64,000 nt of DNA, from assembly GCA_963969365.1 (NCBI GenBank), contig OZ017749.1:930001-994000 (forward strand), given 5' to 3'. The position numbers were made by a program, and so were the translations under genes. This DNA comes from Asterochloris sp. CNOR1. Its lineage: Eukaryota > Chlorophyta > Trebouxiophyceae > Trebouxiales > Trebouxiaceae. The notes below the pieces were generated by a model. It saw only the letters and a program-made list of their open reading frames with translations, searched no databases and was not told the origin of the DNA. Each line of letters opens with the position of its first letter. Position 1 is the first letter of the stretch. Positions 43,764 through 56,600 of the stretch are shown here, piece by piece.

Positions 43764-46700
43764 ATGGCAAATTTTTCGGAGCTGACAGCGCGGGAGGAGC
43801 TGAGGCATGCCATCATCGAGCTGAGATCCAGACGGCTCGATCAGGCAGCAAAGTGGGCAGCAGAGCAGCTTGTTGGCCTGCCCCCCACTGATGACTGTCA
43901 GAGGGGCTCCTGCACAAGCCAGGCTGCCAGGGAAACGCCTGTTTCGGATTTGTACCTGCTGGCAATGTCCCATTTTGATCACAAGGTCCGCTGGCTCAAC
44001 TCTGCAGAGGCCCCTCTCCCCTGCTTTCCCGCATCAAAGCTGAGGGCAATCAGGCAGGTACACAGCAAATTCAATTGTGCTCTGCAGGAGTACAAGCGAG
44101 CAGCTCATGTGCTGCAGCAAGAGGCAGGCAACAAGCCCTTCTTTCTGCGCATGTACTCTCTATATCTGGCAGGAGAGAAACGCAAAGAGTGAGTCCCTGC
44201 CAGTCAGCATGCTGCTTGGCCTGTTCGCATTCTGGTTTGAGACATGATATTGAACACGCGTGCCGAAGTCGGACGTTCTGTGGCTTGGACCACCCTCTGC
44301 CCAAATGTTGCCAACACATTGCCCATGTTCAAAGCAGAGGGAGGGCCCTCTGCTTTACGTGCCATGCTGAGCAAAGCAGTTTCTCACTCTGCTGCAGGGA
44401 GCTGAACTTGCCAAACATTCTCAGCACTTCTAAGAGCATGCCTCTGATGTCTCCCCATGTTTGGGTGTGAAGGATAACCTAAGGACAGCAATCATCTCAG
44501 CCAAGGCCTCTCCTTCTTTGTATCACTTTCTCAAAGCTTTACCTGGTGTAGGGAGGAGACTGCGAAAATGGCCATGTTGTGTGTCTCAAGCATCACTGAG
44601 GCTCGCCCACGTCTGGAAGGCGTGAGGAGCGTATCAGAATGCTGCTCATCCCCAGCAGTGCACACAATTCAGCTTGGCAGTGCAGATGGCACTGCCAAGC
44701 TGAAGCCTCAGCCCTGCATGCAGGGAGGAGCGCATCGAGACGCCGACGATCCCCAGCAAGGTGCAGGCGCACAACAGGGAGCTGGAGGATGTGCAGCAAC
44801 ACCTTCAGGATGCACGCACACGGGGGCAGGCCGACGGCTTTGCTCTCTACCTGCTGGGCCTTGTCCTGACCGACAGGTGAGGGATACAGAGCAGCCTGCT
44901 GCGTTCCAGGCAGCTGTGGCTTTCACGACAGGACTGTGGCTGGATCACTGGGCTTGCGCTGTACCTGCTGGGCCTGGCGACGATTGAACGAGGAGATATG
45001 CAAAGCATCTTGCTGCCATCCAGGCAGCTGTGTTCTTGACTCTGTGCTGGGTCACTGCAGCATGCAGACCCTGCAGCAGGATGACTGTGTGGGTGGCCAG
45101 TCTGCAGCAGCTTATGAGCCGAGAGCTACACTGCCTGAGCAATTTAAATGCTGAGTGATTGGCGCCGTCAGATGCTTTGCATGCTCTCAGATTCGTCAGC
45201 AACTCCAACGGCACACAGCAGCACACTGGTTTCCACTGCAGGGATCAGAAGGCGCAGGCCCGCACTGTACTGACTGAGTCTGTGACAGCCTTCCCCTGCA
45301 ATTGGAGCGCATGGCAGGTGAGCTCCTGCACCACATCCTGGTGTGGTGGTGTGGCAGCTGCCTGTGCTGCATGCACCATCTGTCAGGAATGAGTCCTCTG
45401 TTGGCAGCAGCACAGGATGTGGGGCAGCCTCCAGCCTGCAAACGGCTCCCAGATGCTGACAGAGTGAGAAGTCAGAAAGCTTGATGACCATTCCAGTGGC
45501 CTCAGCACCTGCGCAGCCAGAAAAGTGTGGCTGAGGTCTCCCAAAGTCAAGCTTCAGCAGCCACAAGCCTCAGATGCGCAAGTGCCCCCAGACAGCCAGG
45601 GCAAGGCCTGTGCTGGTGCCTACAACCCAGCAGCCGCCAGCTCTGTGGTGTTGCACCCTCACAGGGCATGCAGCAGGAAAGTGCCAGAATTAGCTTGACA
45701 GCTACCCCAATGGGCCAGCAACCGCACAATGCAATATTTGTGCCCCCCTGCAGGCCAGGCAGATGGTGGAGCTGGGGGCTCCCCTGCAACCCACCCTGTG
45801 CGGCCCATAGTGCGCAAAGCAAGAGCTTGGATGTCCAGCCTGAGCAACCTTGCAAAGTGCCTCTCTGCAGGCCGTGCAGCAGGAGCCCATGCCAGAAGCA
45901 GCTTGGCCTGAGCCGCCCTGCAGGCTGTCCCAGAGGGCAGCAACGCCACCCATCTCATGTTGTGTGCCCACGCGCAGGCCAGGGAGACGCTGAGGCCGGG
46001 AGCATCCCTGCCACGAGCCTTCTGCCGCTTTATGAGCAGTCAGAAGCCTCCTAGATCAATGCTGCCCATGCTGCGCAAGGCAAGCAGTTGGATGCGCAGC
46101 CCGAGCAACTGCCCACTGCCCCATTGCAGGCCCTGCAGCAAGTGTGCCTGGACCGTGAGTCGACCCCCGAGCTGAGCCTGCCACGGCACTGGGTGCGCGA
46201 CTTCTACCATGCCAGCCTGTGCCTGGAGATGCAGGAGAACCAGGAGGCTCTCAGCCGTCTGCAGGTGGGCTGACATTGTGCCTGGCTGTGGGTCTCCGGG
46301 GTCTTGTTGAGGCAGGTGGGCTGCCGACCTGCGCAGCATGGGTCTGCTGGACGTATTGATTGGCCCACCTCTGCACGTTTGCCTGTCAGCAGGCCTGCCA
46401 GGTGCCGCGCAGATGCCTCTGTGCCTGGAGACCAGTCTGTTTACGCTACTTCTGCCTTGCCAAGTCTCTCCATTGCAAGACTGCCTGCAGGGTCAGCCGA
46501 GGGTTGCTGATAGGTGGCGCCCAGGTGTGAGCCTCCCCAGCACCCAGGTTTGCCAGATGTAAGCACGACTCATCTGGCAGACTTGAGAGTGGCAGGTGCA
46601 CAGGTGTGATGAGCCTGGTAGCAGGCACTGCTCACGTTGGCAGCTTCAAGTTTGGAGGCAGGCTTGCACCATGTTGTTTTCATGCGTGCAGGCCCTGTCA

Positions 46701-49700
46701 GAGCAGTTTCCACGCAGCGACTGGATTGTGGCCCAGGCTGCCACCGCCCAGTACAGCCTGCGCAATTTTGACGATGCCCAGGAGCTGTTTGAGGACCTGC
46801 TGGAGCGGGATCCTGATCGTGTGGAGGTAAGCACAGCTTTTTGCTGTGGTGTGCGTTGTGACCTCACAGACTGTGCAATAGGACATTGGCAGCGCTCCTA
46901 GAGACCTTCAGGCTCCTCAAATGAAAGAAGCTGCGGCACACGTCATGACTCTCAGGCAGCTGTGCACATGATGCACTGCCGGGGTCTTTTGGCTATATGC
47001 CCATTAAGGGACTGTTCTGAGCTGCACACCTGTTGATTGAGCAGGTGCACAGTGTCCTTGTTTGCTGCCCTGCCCTGCTGCTTGCTGCTGTGTGCTGGGC
47101 GGCCTGCTCTGCTGCGGGGACCTCTCTGACATCAGGATTCAACCCTTTCCTTATGGCCAGCCCCGCTCATGTTCTTGAAATCTCTGAGACGATAATGTTG
47201 AGTTTGACTGCTATGCGCTGCCAGTCCAAGATGCAGCACAAGCTCTATACTGCTGCTAGCTCACGCGGCACTGGAGCAGTCCCATCCCCCTCTTTCTCTG
47301 CTTGGCAGTCAATTGTTGCACGCCATGCACACCTGATCCAGCAACCTCTGCTTGATCCTTCACTTTGCCCCAGGTCAGACTGCACATCCCGTGGACATCT
47401 AATCCAGCATCCTCAGTCGTGAAGGGTCCAGTCCAGCACGACCCTTGGCCGCCAGGAGTATGATATTTTTTATTGCCACCGGCAACACAGAGCTTGCTCA
47501 CCTCATCACCAACTCAAAGCTTTTCTCTTGTCTGCCTGCAGACAATGGACACCTACTCCAACATCCTGTATGTGAAAGAAAATTTCCCAGCCCTGAGCCA
47601 TCTGGCTCACCGCACAGCTGTCACCGACAAGTACCGCCCTGAAAGCTGCTGCATCATTGGAAACTACTACTCCCTTAAGGGCCTGCACGCAAAGGCAAGT
47701 GTGCGCTGCGCGGCTGCTGGCGGGAGCCTACAACCTGCTCTGCTGCGTGCTTGAAAACCAGTCTCCTGCCTCATTATGTGCTTGAGGGAGCGGAGGCTGC
47801 TGTGACTTTACTATTGCTCCATGCCTGACAGCAGCAAGTGTTGTGGGAGTGCAGTAGCTGGCAGCATGTATGTTGAGCAGGCCTCCTCTGACCCTTTTTA
47901 ATGCCTGTACATCACAGATGTGTTGTGTGAGGTGCTGCTGCAGACCATGAGCGGCATGTAGGGCTGCTACTGGCTCTGCGTGTGCAGTGCTGGCTCTTGC
48001 AGCTGTCACCAGCCCCCACATGTGATAGGAGCTATTCTGCAGCAGCCTGCACTGCACCTGAGCAGCTGCTGCGGCCTGTGGCAGAAAGGCTTAGGGCAGA
48101 AGCAGTCAGTCTGTGGCAGTCTCGCCGTTTGCAGTGGCTGCTTGGCTGCTGCTGTTGCAGGCTGTGACTTACTTCCTGCGAGCATTGAAGCTGAACCGCA
48201 ACTACCTGAGTGCATGGACATTAATGGGGCACGAGTATGTGGAGATGAAGAACATTCCTGCAGCCATTGGTAAGGATTCAAGAGGCTTTCTGCAGCCACC
48301 CATCAGGAGCACACACTGTTGAGAGCTTGCTGCTGGAGAACCCGCCTGCTGCTGCCGGCACACAAGCTTCGCATAGCTGCAACGGTGGGGAATGCATTGA
48401 TGAGATTGAGGTATCCCATTGCCCCCCTGGCAGGTCCACTGCTTCTGTCAGCAGGATGGCTGCAGCTCAGCTGGCAGCTTAGAGGTCCCAAATAGGCTGC
48501 ATAAACAGCTTTCATGTCAGAAGCCCCTGCCTCTTGCTCGGCACACTTGTGCTGGGCCAAGCTGGGCAAAATACTGGAGTAATCCACCTGGAATGCCAGG
48601 CATTGTGATGCCACAGCTGCGAGCTGACATGAGCTCACTTAGGCACCCATGTCTCCTGTGCAGAGGTGTACCGGCGGGCAGTGGACCTCAACCCACGTGA
48701 CTACAGGGCCTGGTATGGCCTGGGGCAGACCTATGAGCTGTTGCATATGCCATACCATGCGCTGTACTACTTCAGGTGCAGTGTCGGGTCTGTGTGCTGC
48801 AGACTGCTGCAGTCATATGGCAGGGCAGAGCCACTGGCAGGTTCACGTGCCCAGGCACTGCACCACAGTGCTGAGGCAGAGTTGTGGCTATAAGGGTGCC
48901 GCTCTCTTCTGGCATTTTGGCGTGCGTGTCTGGAGCCTTTGGGGTCAACATGTTGACTTCCAATCTGCTCTACATGACACTCTGTGGAGTTCTCCAAGCA
49001 GGGGCCGCGGGGATGCTGGGCTGCTGGGCTGCTCCGCTTGACAGCGCATGCCTGCACCATGTGCACCGCCCTAATGTGCAATAGTCTTCAGCATGCATGA
49101 TCAGTGCGGAGTTGCAACCCTGCAGCCAATGTTGGCATCTCTCTGCAGTAGGCAGTGGAGTCAACCCCTGCTGCAGGTGGCTGATGCAGCGGGGCAGCAC
49201 CATGGCAGTGTGCAGGGCCTGCCTGACATTAAGAAAGCGGCACCTTGCATCAAACAGCTTGCCACTGCTGCAGACGGTCCACCCAGCTGCGCCCCCAAGA
49301 CGCCCGCATGTGGTGCGCCATGGGGCAGTGCTACGAGAATGAGCAGCTAAAGGCAGTGGACCAGGACAAGATGGAGCTGGCAGCCATCCAGTGCTACTCG
49401 AGGGCAGTGGCCAACGGGGACAGGGAGGGCATTGCCCTGCACAAGCTGGTGAGCGGCGCTGGCAGCCAGACAAGAAGGGCAGGCACGGCACTGCACGGGG
49501 TGGCATGCCGGCAAAGGCTGCGCATGCACCAGCAGTGTGCTGGCCCTGACGCATTTGTGCAGGCATGTACACTGCTGACCTGGTTGGCAGACAACAGTGT
49601 GGACCAGCTAGATATTGCCATGCACAAGCAGGTGGGGAAGTACAAGAATCGACGGTGCTCAGGAAAGCAGCTGTGCTCTATAAGTCTAACGCCCACCAGA

Positions 49701-50757
49701 GCTCATGGTGGGCAGCAGCCCCCGCTACTGGGAGGGCACAGGACTGCCCCGTGATGGTGCAGGAGCGGGGTGGCACTGAGACTGCAGCAGTGGTGTGCTG
49801 GGCCAGCATTGCATTTAGAAGCACTGCAAAACATTACCCATCATGGTGATCTGCTGACTGAAAATACACATATCTGTATCCCTTTGGCTGAGCGGTTGAG
49901 AGTCAGGTTTCACGGAATGCTGGCAGCTTTCTTGCCATGGTGTTACCAGTAGCTGCAAGTGTCCTTATGCTGACGTCCAGCACCCCGGTCCTGGCCCCTG
50001 CAGGCCAAGCTGCACCAGGCGCGGGGGGAGACAGACAAGGCAGCTCACTACTATCGCACCAACTTGGAGCGGATTGAGGCGGAGAACATCAGCGGGAGTG
50101 ACCAGCTGGACGCGCTGCTGTACCTGGCAGAGTATGCAAAGGTAGGCAGTGTCTGCCTGGTGTGAACCTGCAGGGTGTCGCAGGCTGGGCATCTGTGACC
50201 TGCACATGCCCGACCCTGCACGCATCTGACTCACTCAGCGTGCACTGCACAGGCCTGGCATTGCACGTCCGTCTAGCCACTGTGCTTCTACAGTTGCCTG
50301 TCAGTTGTCAGACCCATGCTTACGCAGGTGCCTCTGAAGGGCCTGGCATTGCGTATGAGCTGGCTCCTGGCATGCTGGACGCTTACACAAGCTGCAGTTG
50401 TGTGCAGGACATTGACGACCTCAACATTGCAGAGGCCTACTGCATGCGCTTGCTCCTGGCTTGCTGGATGCTTACTTGAGCTGCAACTGTGTGCAGGATA
50501 CTGGCAACCTCAATGATGCAGAGGCCTACTGCATGCAGCTGCTGGACTATGGTGCCCCCTCCAAGGAGCGCGCCAAGTCCATGCTGCGTGAGATCAGGGG
50601 CATGCAGCGCCAGCAGCAGGCGGTAGCCGAGGCGGCTGCTGGCCGCAGAAGCAATGCGGGCGGCTTCGCAACGCCCGCCCCCATGCCTCTGGGGTCGCCC
50701 CCTGAACATCAGCAGCCCTCCCCTGGCTCCGATGTTGACATTAGCTCCATGACTTGA
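43764..50757 (+). CDS. CDC23: Anaphase-promoting complex subunit 8 (CDC23), TPR protein
   Basis: APC8/CDC23 is a TPR scaffold of the APC/C ubiquitin ligase. Twelve exons keep frame: 43764-43985 ([28 protein letters not shown]), 44088-44188 ([19 protein letters not shown]), 44724-44876, 45242-45317, 46130-46264, 46692-46826 ([21 protein letters not shown]), 47542-47694 ([10 protein letters not shown]), 48161-48269 ([20 protein letters not shown]), 48664-48775 ([20 protein letters not shown]), 49274-49448 ([16 protein letters not shown]), 50004-50141 and 50497-50757. Several TPR repeats are plain. The start fits the family's N-terminus. The intron after 47694 has a GC donor. The long introns at 44877-46129 and 50142-50496 contain decayed copies of neighbouring exons. 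The C-terminal tail is Pro/Ser-rich and ends DVDISSMT. Confidence 0.94.
44842..45075 (+). repeat. Tandem copy of an APC8 exon end plus intron start
   Basis: GCTCTCTACCTGCTGGGCCT at 44842 (exon end 44876) recurs as GCGCTGTACCTGCTGGGCCT at 44956, 114 bp later. The following intron stretch with CCAGGCAGCTGTG is copied at the same offset (about 44905 and 45019). Confidence 0.85.
45754..46150 (+). repeat. Copies of an APC8 acceptor and exon start
   Basis: The real exon starts at 46130 after TTGCAG. About 80 bases leading into it, including GCCCAT, GCGCAA, TTGGATG and GAGCAAC, are copied before 45871, 259 bp upstream. Shorter GCAG|GCC copies start at 45754 and 45977. Confidence 0.8.
50365..50560 (+). 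repeat. Tandem copy of the last APC8 exon start
   Basis: The last exon starts at 50497 ([16 protein letters not shown]). A copy starts at 50408 after TGTGCAG ([16 protein letters not shown]), 89 bp upstream, then runs to a stop without a donor. The lead-in with GCTGGA.GCTTAC is copied too. Confidence 0.9.
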
Positions 50758-51003
50758 TCTTGCTGGTCACTCATGGCCACACCTCAGTGTGTGAATACGT
50801 TTCATGATTGTTCAAGCAGTTGTCCAGTGTGTGCACGTCTGCGGCATGACCGGTGAGCGCTGAAGAGCGCACAGCCTTTCACCAGGAAGTCATTGAGAGC
50901 TCTCTCGTGCACGCAGCGTCGCTGTCCATGTTTTCAGCTCCACAGAGCCATCTGCAGTTGATCCACCTGTATATTGTCGCGCACAATTTTGGGGCTGGAC
51001 TAC
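50758..51003. other. Intergenic region between APC8 and the SMN-like gene
   Basis: About 245 bp on the same strand, presumably APC8 3' UTR and the next promoter. No recognisable element. Confidence 0.4.
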
Positions 51004-53602
51004 ATGTGCAGCTTGCCAACATCTGAAGGTGCTGGCATCGAAGAAGGCATATCCTCAAGGATGAACAGCTTGCTTAGCCATGCATGGTAGGTGCTAGCCC
51101 AAACAACGCTGCCAGTCACAGGAAAGGCATGGCCATTGGCCAGGGCGTCAGTTGTGCAACACTCCCAGCATCTGCTGTGATTTTGGGGAGAGTTGTCAAG
51201 GCACACGATGCCAATGCCCACCTCGCCCTGTGCCCTTGCCTGCATGACCCTTGCCTACATAGTGCCACCTGTACAGCGTGTTGTTGGCTTCACTATGTGT
51301 GCTGCGTTGGGCCCTGCGCTTGGCTGGGTCAGGGGTCCTCCTGTGCCTTCAGCCCTTTAACCAGGAGTAGCTGACAAACGGTCTGGGTGATAATTCTGCA
51401 TGTGTTGCGACAAGCTTTCGCCTGGGCAGAATTATAAGGTGGCCGGCAGGTGGGCAGGGCCTGCTGCCCAAGCACTGCATGCCACATCTGACAGAGTGTT
51501 TGAATTCATCAGGCTCATGCCACTACTGGAGACGCTAGGCTCAGGCAGCGGGAGGACGAGGCTGCTGCTGCACACTGTGTGTGGGCCCCCAACACAGGGG
51601 CAGGTGTGGGGTGAGGCCTTGCTGCGGAGCAGTGCAGTCGCCAGGATGCTGCAGGCCTTGAGATACCAAGCGTCTCATGCCTGGCCCCTACCCATCACCG
51701 ACATAGGGTGCAAAAGTGCAGGCAGCTACACATGCAGATTAATGCAGTGGAGACCAGCACCTGCCTAATTCCTTTACGTTCTGTCTGTCTCCATCTCTGT
51801 CTCAAGACTTCTCCGCTTGTCTCCCGGATTGTGTGCTGGAGTCGGTGGCCCCTGAGGCCTTTATCTGCTGGGGGTGCAGAAGACTACAAGTTGGATTGCA
51901 GCAAGCCGTGTGCAGTGGATGTCAAAGCTGGAGCCGGCGATTGGGTTTGTGATCATGGATGAGCAGCTCATCCAACACACGCGGTAGGACTGACTTTTCC
52001 ACCTGCGTGAGGCACCACAAGCCCTGCAGTATTAACAGAATTCTTGCACGAAGCTGCAAACAGATGACCTCTTCTCCTAGCATTCAAGCCTGAAGCTCTG
52101 TAATAGCACCCAGTGACAGAGGCCACCGAATTAAATTCCCCTTTTCCATGGTACTCCCTGCTTTCGGCTCACAAATTTGTCGCTTTGCACCGAAATGACT
52201 GTTACTCCAATGAACTAACCCACTGAATACTGGCAGTGCAGCTGGCCTGTAAGGCTGGGAAGAACACCATGGCAATCCCGAAACATGATGACTTGATCTT
52301 GAGGTGTGGCCAGCGCAGATGTGGATTCTCAACAATAGAGGCACTGCTGACACTGATCCATTCCAAATACAGGTCTTTTCATGCAGCCCTTGAGGCTCAT
52401 GCGCGCATGCACAGCGATACAGGCACCAGGTTGTTGACAAGCAGGGTGCTGCTTGGGCACACCGCCACAGTATGATTCTGCAATCTGTGTGCAGGCCTGA
52501 TGGCGGCACAAGCAATCAAGAGGCTGGCTTGTCAGGGTGCAGCAGGCCTGATGCCAGGGTGCAGCAGCAGGGCAGCGGCCCAACAGAGCCTGCTGGCCCC
52601 AGCAGGCCTGCCAGGAAATTCCAGCATCATGCCTACCAGCAAGCCAAACAGAGGCAGCAGGAGGCGGCGGAGGCGGCAGAGGCGCAGCACCAGGCACAGC
52701 AGCAAGCTTCAATAGGTGAAGCTGACGCTAGTTCTGGTGAGCTCGGGGGCCACGCCAAAGTTGCTCCAGCAACCTGTGCGGTGCAGGGTCAATGAAGGCA
52801 TTGCCTGCATGCAGGAGAGGTGGCTGCACAGCAGACACAGCAGCCACAGGATGGGTGTCCCGCCAGCCGTGCAGACCCCCCTGCCCAGGCAAAATCTGCC
52901 GATCATTGGCAACAGTGGCTTGCGAGCCCAGATTCAGCTGCCTACTGGAGGCATTATGGTGAGACATCCTCTGGGTTCTGCAGCTCACTTGAGCTTGCTG
53001 CTCGGTTCGTGAGTGTCACAGATTAGTGCTCATCAATAGCTGGAAGGTTTCATACAGGCTGATGTACTTGCTTCAAGCAGGGGGCCATCATGAATGCTCC
53101 TTCGCTGTGTGGTCAGGGGCCGACGTTTTCCTTTCAGCAAGGCTCTTGCCCTGAGCCTCGGAAGTGAACTTCTTTGCTGTGTGCACACAGGCTACGCAGT
53201 TCATTCCCAGGCTCAAGGCTGTCACCTTGACACTCAGGCACCCCTTACTGCATGCTTACAGGGCACACACATTCTTCCCAGGCCCCTGCCTGGTGGCCGC
53301 CGCCGCCTCCACCTCCGCCGCCGCCCAGCTTCTCGTGGAATCCCCAAAGTTATTCAGATCCATTTCAAGCGCCAGACCTGGGGCGGGCAGCTCATGCGCC
53401 TGCCGCTTCCTCGCATCAGCAGGCCGCTGCAGGACCACCACATGATAAAGCGCTGCTTGCTGCCATCAGCCAAGCTGCAGAAGAGCTGGGCAACCCCGAC
53501 TTAGAGCATGTCCTGCTTGCTTGGTGGGACGCTGGCTACACAGCTTGCTGGCAGCAGCAGACAGGATATAAAAGTGATGCACTTCAGCCTGGTGCAACAT
53601 GA
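51004..53602 (+). CDS. SMN-like protein (survival motor neuron, YG-box C-terminus)
   Basis: SMN oligomers with Gemins load Sm cores on snRNAs. The last three exons keep frame: 52495-52715 (Gln/Ala/Glu-rich), 52815-52958 (ADHWQQWLASPDSAAYWRHYG) and 53262-53602. The last exon has WWPPPPPPPPPPSFSW, a linker, and DLEHVLLAWWDAGYTACW near the C-terminus. A proline run followed by a helix with L..LL.WW..GY matches the SMN polyproline plus YG-box arrangement, although the later GxxxG positions are weak. A possible first exon starts at 51004 (MCSLPTSEGAGIEE, donor GTAGGT after SHAW), but the Gemin2-binding and Tudor exons between 51090 and 52490 could not be placed; VKAGAGDW near 51925 may be part of a Tudor domain. 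The start is therefore tentative. It is tail-to-tail with FAM91, 56 bp apart. Confidence 0.5.
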
Positions 53603-53658
53603 ACTCAGCTTATTGAACGGGGACAGGAATGTTTACTCTCAAGTCCTGGCAAACACAT

Positions 53659-56600
53659 TCACTCAATGCAAAGGGTGCCAATGCCCTGCAGGAAGTCTGT
53701 ATAGTCTAGCCTCCTGATTTCTTGCCCGTCGAACAGCAAATTGTGGATGGGCAGGTCCACATAACTGAGGACATCGTCATCTTTCACGCCCGGGGTGGCC
53801 AGGCAGTTGCTGCAGGCGCCATAGTCTGAGATGAGCTTAAAAAGCTGCTTCTGCAGCTGCCCCTGCCCTGCCTCATGCTTCTTGCGGCTGGCAGGGTCCA
53901 GAAAGCTGGTTGCCTTGGCTTGCCTGCAGGAGCAGCAGACAGTGCTGCAGCTTCAAGCGGCTGGAATTGATGGGGAGCAATGGCGAGGTCACTGGCTTTG
54001 TGCTGCTGACATCAGTGCAAGGAGCACAGCTGCTCTTGCTTGCCCCTAACTGCAGCCTAGAAGCACTTAGTGCCATGAACAAAGCCTTTGAGTCAATGTC
54101 ATGTCATTGCAGAGGGTTCAGACCAGTAACCAGCTGATGCAAGCTGATACTGTGCACCATAGAGCAGTGGGGCCCTCACCTGCAGACGTTGGCACAGAGC
54201 GCCTGCGGGGCCAGTGGCAGCCCCAGCAGCAGCTGCAGCGGCACCCAGACGGCCCCTTCCTGCGGCCCCCCCTCCTCCTGCCCCCTGAGAGCAGGGACAT
54301 TGCCCACATCCACCATCTCATCTGCATGCACTGCTGCACTGGATTCGTCCAGCTGCAGCAGGCGCACCGCCCCCAGGGCGTGCTGCAGGCCCAGGGCCTG
54401 CAAGGCGCGGCTGATGCCTGGCTGCGGCAGGAGGACAACCGCGTCGCCTGTGCAGGTGCTGATGCCTGCATGGCAGCAGCAGGCCAGTCACCGTGGCTCC
54501 CATGAACCATGCTGTAGACACAGAGCTTGCGGGATGTGGGCTTGAGGGGCGACTGTGTAAGTGCTGATGCCTTGGCCTGTGCAGCCAAACACTGGGCTGG
54601 TCTGCTAGCAGTGTGGATATACGAGGGAGTGGCCGTCGAGCAGCTCCGACTCTGAATGGAAGCCCTGGCGCCACCTGCCAGCGTGTTGCCTGTGACAGCT
54701 GCTGCTCAGATTGGGGGGTCTACAGGCAGGAGAAGGGGTATGCAGGGACACCAGCCAGCCTGGCAGGTGCCTGCTCACCCTGCAGCTCCTGCTGGCTGGC
54801 AGCCTGGCTGAGCGGGAGGGCCACGTCCACAATGTTGAGGCTCTTCAGCTCAGCCTGTGGAGGCAGCTGAAGGGGCTGCACCATGATGGCCGTCCGGCTG
54901 AGGTACTCATTCAGAGTGAACAGCAGGAAGGTGGTCTCCAGCAGGATAGGCACGCTCTGCAATGTGTAAAGGGGTTGCGAGGACTGCCAGACCTGGCAGG
55001 CCTAAATGGTCTTGATTAGAATGCTGCAGCCCCTTGCCGGTGTGCTGTACATGCAGGAGCCACACTCAATGCTGCTGAGTGGCTTGAACAGCAAAGCAAC
55101 AGGGGAGTCTGGCAACAGTGCATGACGGGTGAATCACTTGCGAGGCACAGCCTTCTTGAGCAGACGGCTATGGCTTTGCAAGCTGCAGCTGGTCTGCGTA
55201 CTGCATATTGACAGGTCAACAGCCAGGAGCATCAGACACCAGGTAGCCCGGCGGAGCACGGCACCCTCAGCCAGGTGCAGGAGGTACCTGCGCCCTGACA
55301 GCGTCCATGTCCCAGGGCCAGATGAGGACGTGGGTGCACCCTGCCAGCTGGGGAGGGAGGCGCCAGATGCGCTGCCCGCAGACCAACACCACGCTGAGGG
55401 GCCCTGTACCCATGGCCGTGTACAGCGCTAGGTGCAGCCAGGGGGTGGCTGCCTCTGCCGTCGCGCCAAAGTTGGTGGGGCCTGCAGCAGCAGCCACGGC
55501 CAGCAGAGGCTGATGGAGCTTGCAGGTGAGCACCACCATCTCTTTGCTGTAGTGAGGGCACCAGACGCGTGCGCCCAGAGAGAAGCAGATTGATGTGGTG
55601 CATTGGGGCCGGGGGGGGACACCAGGAGACTGGGCACCAGGAAGACGCAGAATCATCTGCCATGCTGCTTCATTGGCTCAAAGCAAGTGGCGTGGCTGAA
55701 CCCCTGCAGTCCAGCCCCACCTGGTGTGGTGGGGTTCAGGGGCAGCGGTGGATATGGCAGAGGCGTGATGGGCACAACGGCCGCGTACGCATGTGACAGC
55801 ACGCGGCAGGCAGCTGCAGGGGCCAGCCCCGCCAGACTCTCCTTCCGCAGAAGTTCCACTGGCCTGCACAAGGCCAGGCACCTCTCCTTGGAGGTCACTG
55901 TCTGGCAGTGTTCACCCAGGCCCATGCCAGCAAAGTGCCACCACCTGGCTGCTTTAGTGATTCAGCATCATCTGGGGAATGCACGTGCACAACACTGTTG
56001 CTGGACGCGCCAGCACTACACTGCTGTTTGCTGGGCAGCTTGCGGGTCTCTGCCTGTGCATAACACAGGCATCTCAGGCCCAGACTTAATTGCCCCGCTT
56101 GCTGCATGGAGTGGTATGGGCTACCCTGGTGCAGTGCCCACCTGCTGTCCCCGCACTCGCGAATGCACTCCAGAGCCATGGCCAGCGCAGCTGCATAGCT
56201 GGCCAGGTTCTGCATTTCGCCCTCAAATCCGGCTGCTGCCTCCACACTGGCATGGAGCTCTGTGATCAGCTCTGAAATGACAGCTGGCCCCGTGACCCTG
56301 CCACCTGCACCGTTTAGGGTTTAGGTTCTTCGCAATGGCAGGGCTGGACAGTGACAGGCAGCATGTGCTGGTGCGGCTGCCAGGCATGCTGTAAGGCAAC
56401 CAGGGAGGCAGTGTGATACTTGACGGCAGCCAGCATGAGCAAGGCCCTGATGATGCCATCACAGCAGATTGGTATTCTGTCTTTGCCAGTGAAAGATCCT
56501 CCCAGGACAGCACAGATAGGGACTCCAGCACACACTAGCCTGCAGCCGTTCAGCATGGCAGCAAAAGCACCAGGTATAGGGGCTTTACCCACAGCAGCCG

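Noticed and set aside
49870-49915. GGCTGAGCGGTT, similar to the D-arm start of tRNA-Leu/Ser
   Set aside because: No acceptor pairing, no anticodon stem and no GTTCGA-type T loop follow within the next 90 bases.
50408-50475. Extra APC8 exon in the normal transcript
   Set aside because: It has no donor and reaches a stop, while the real exon 89 bp later carries the family sequence.
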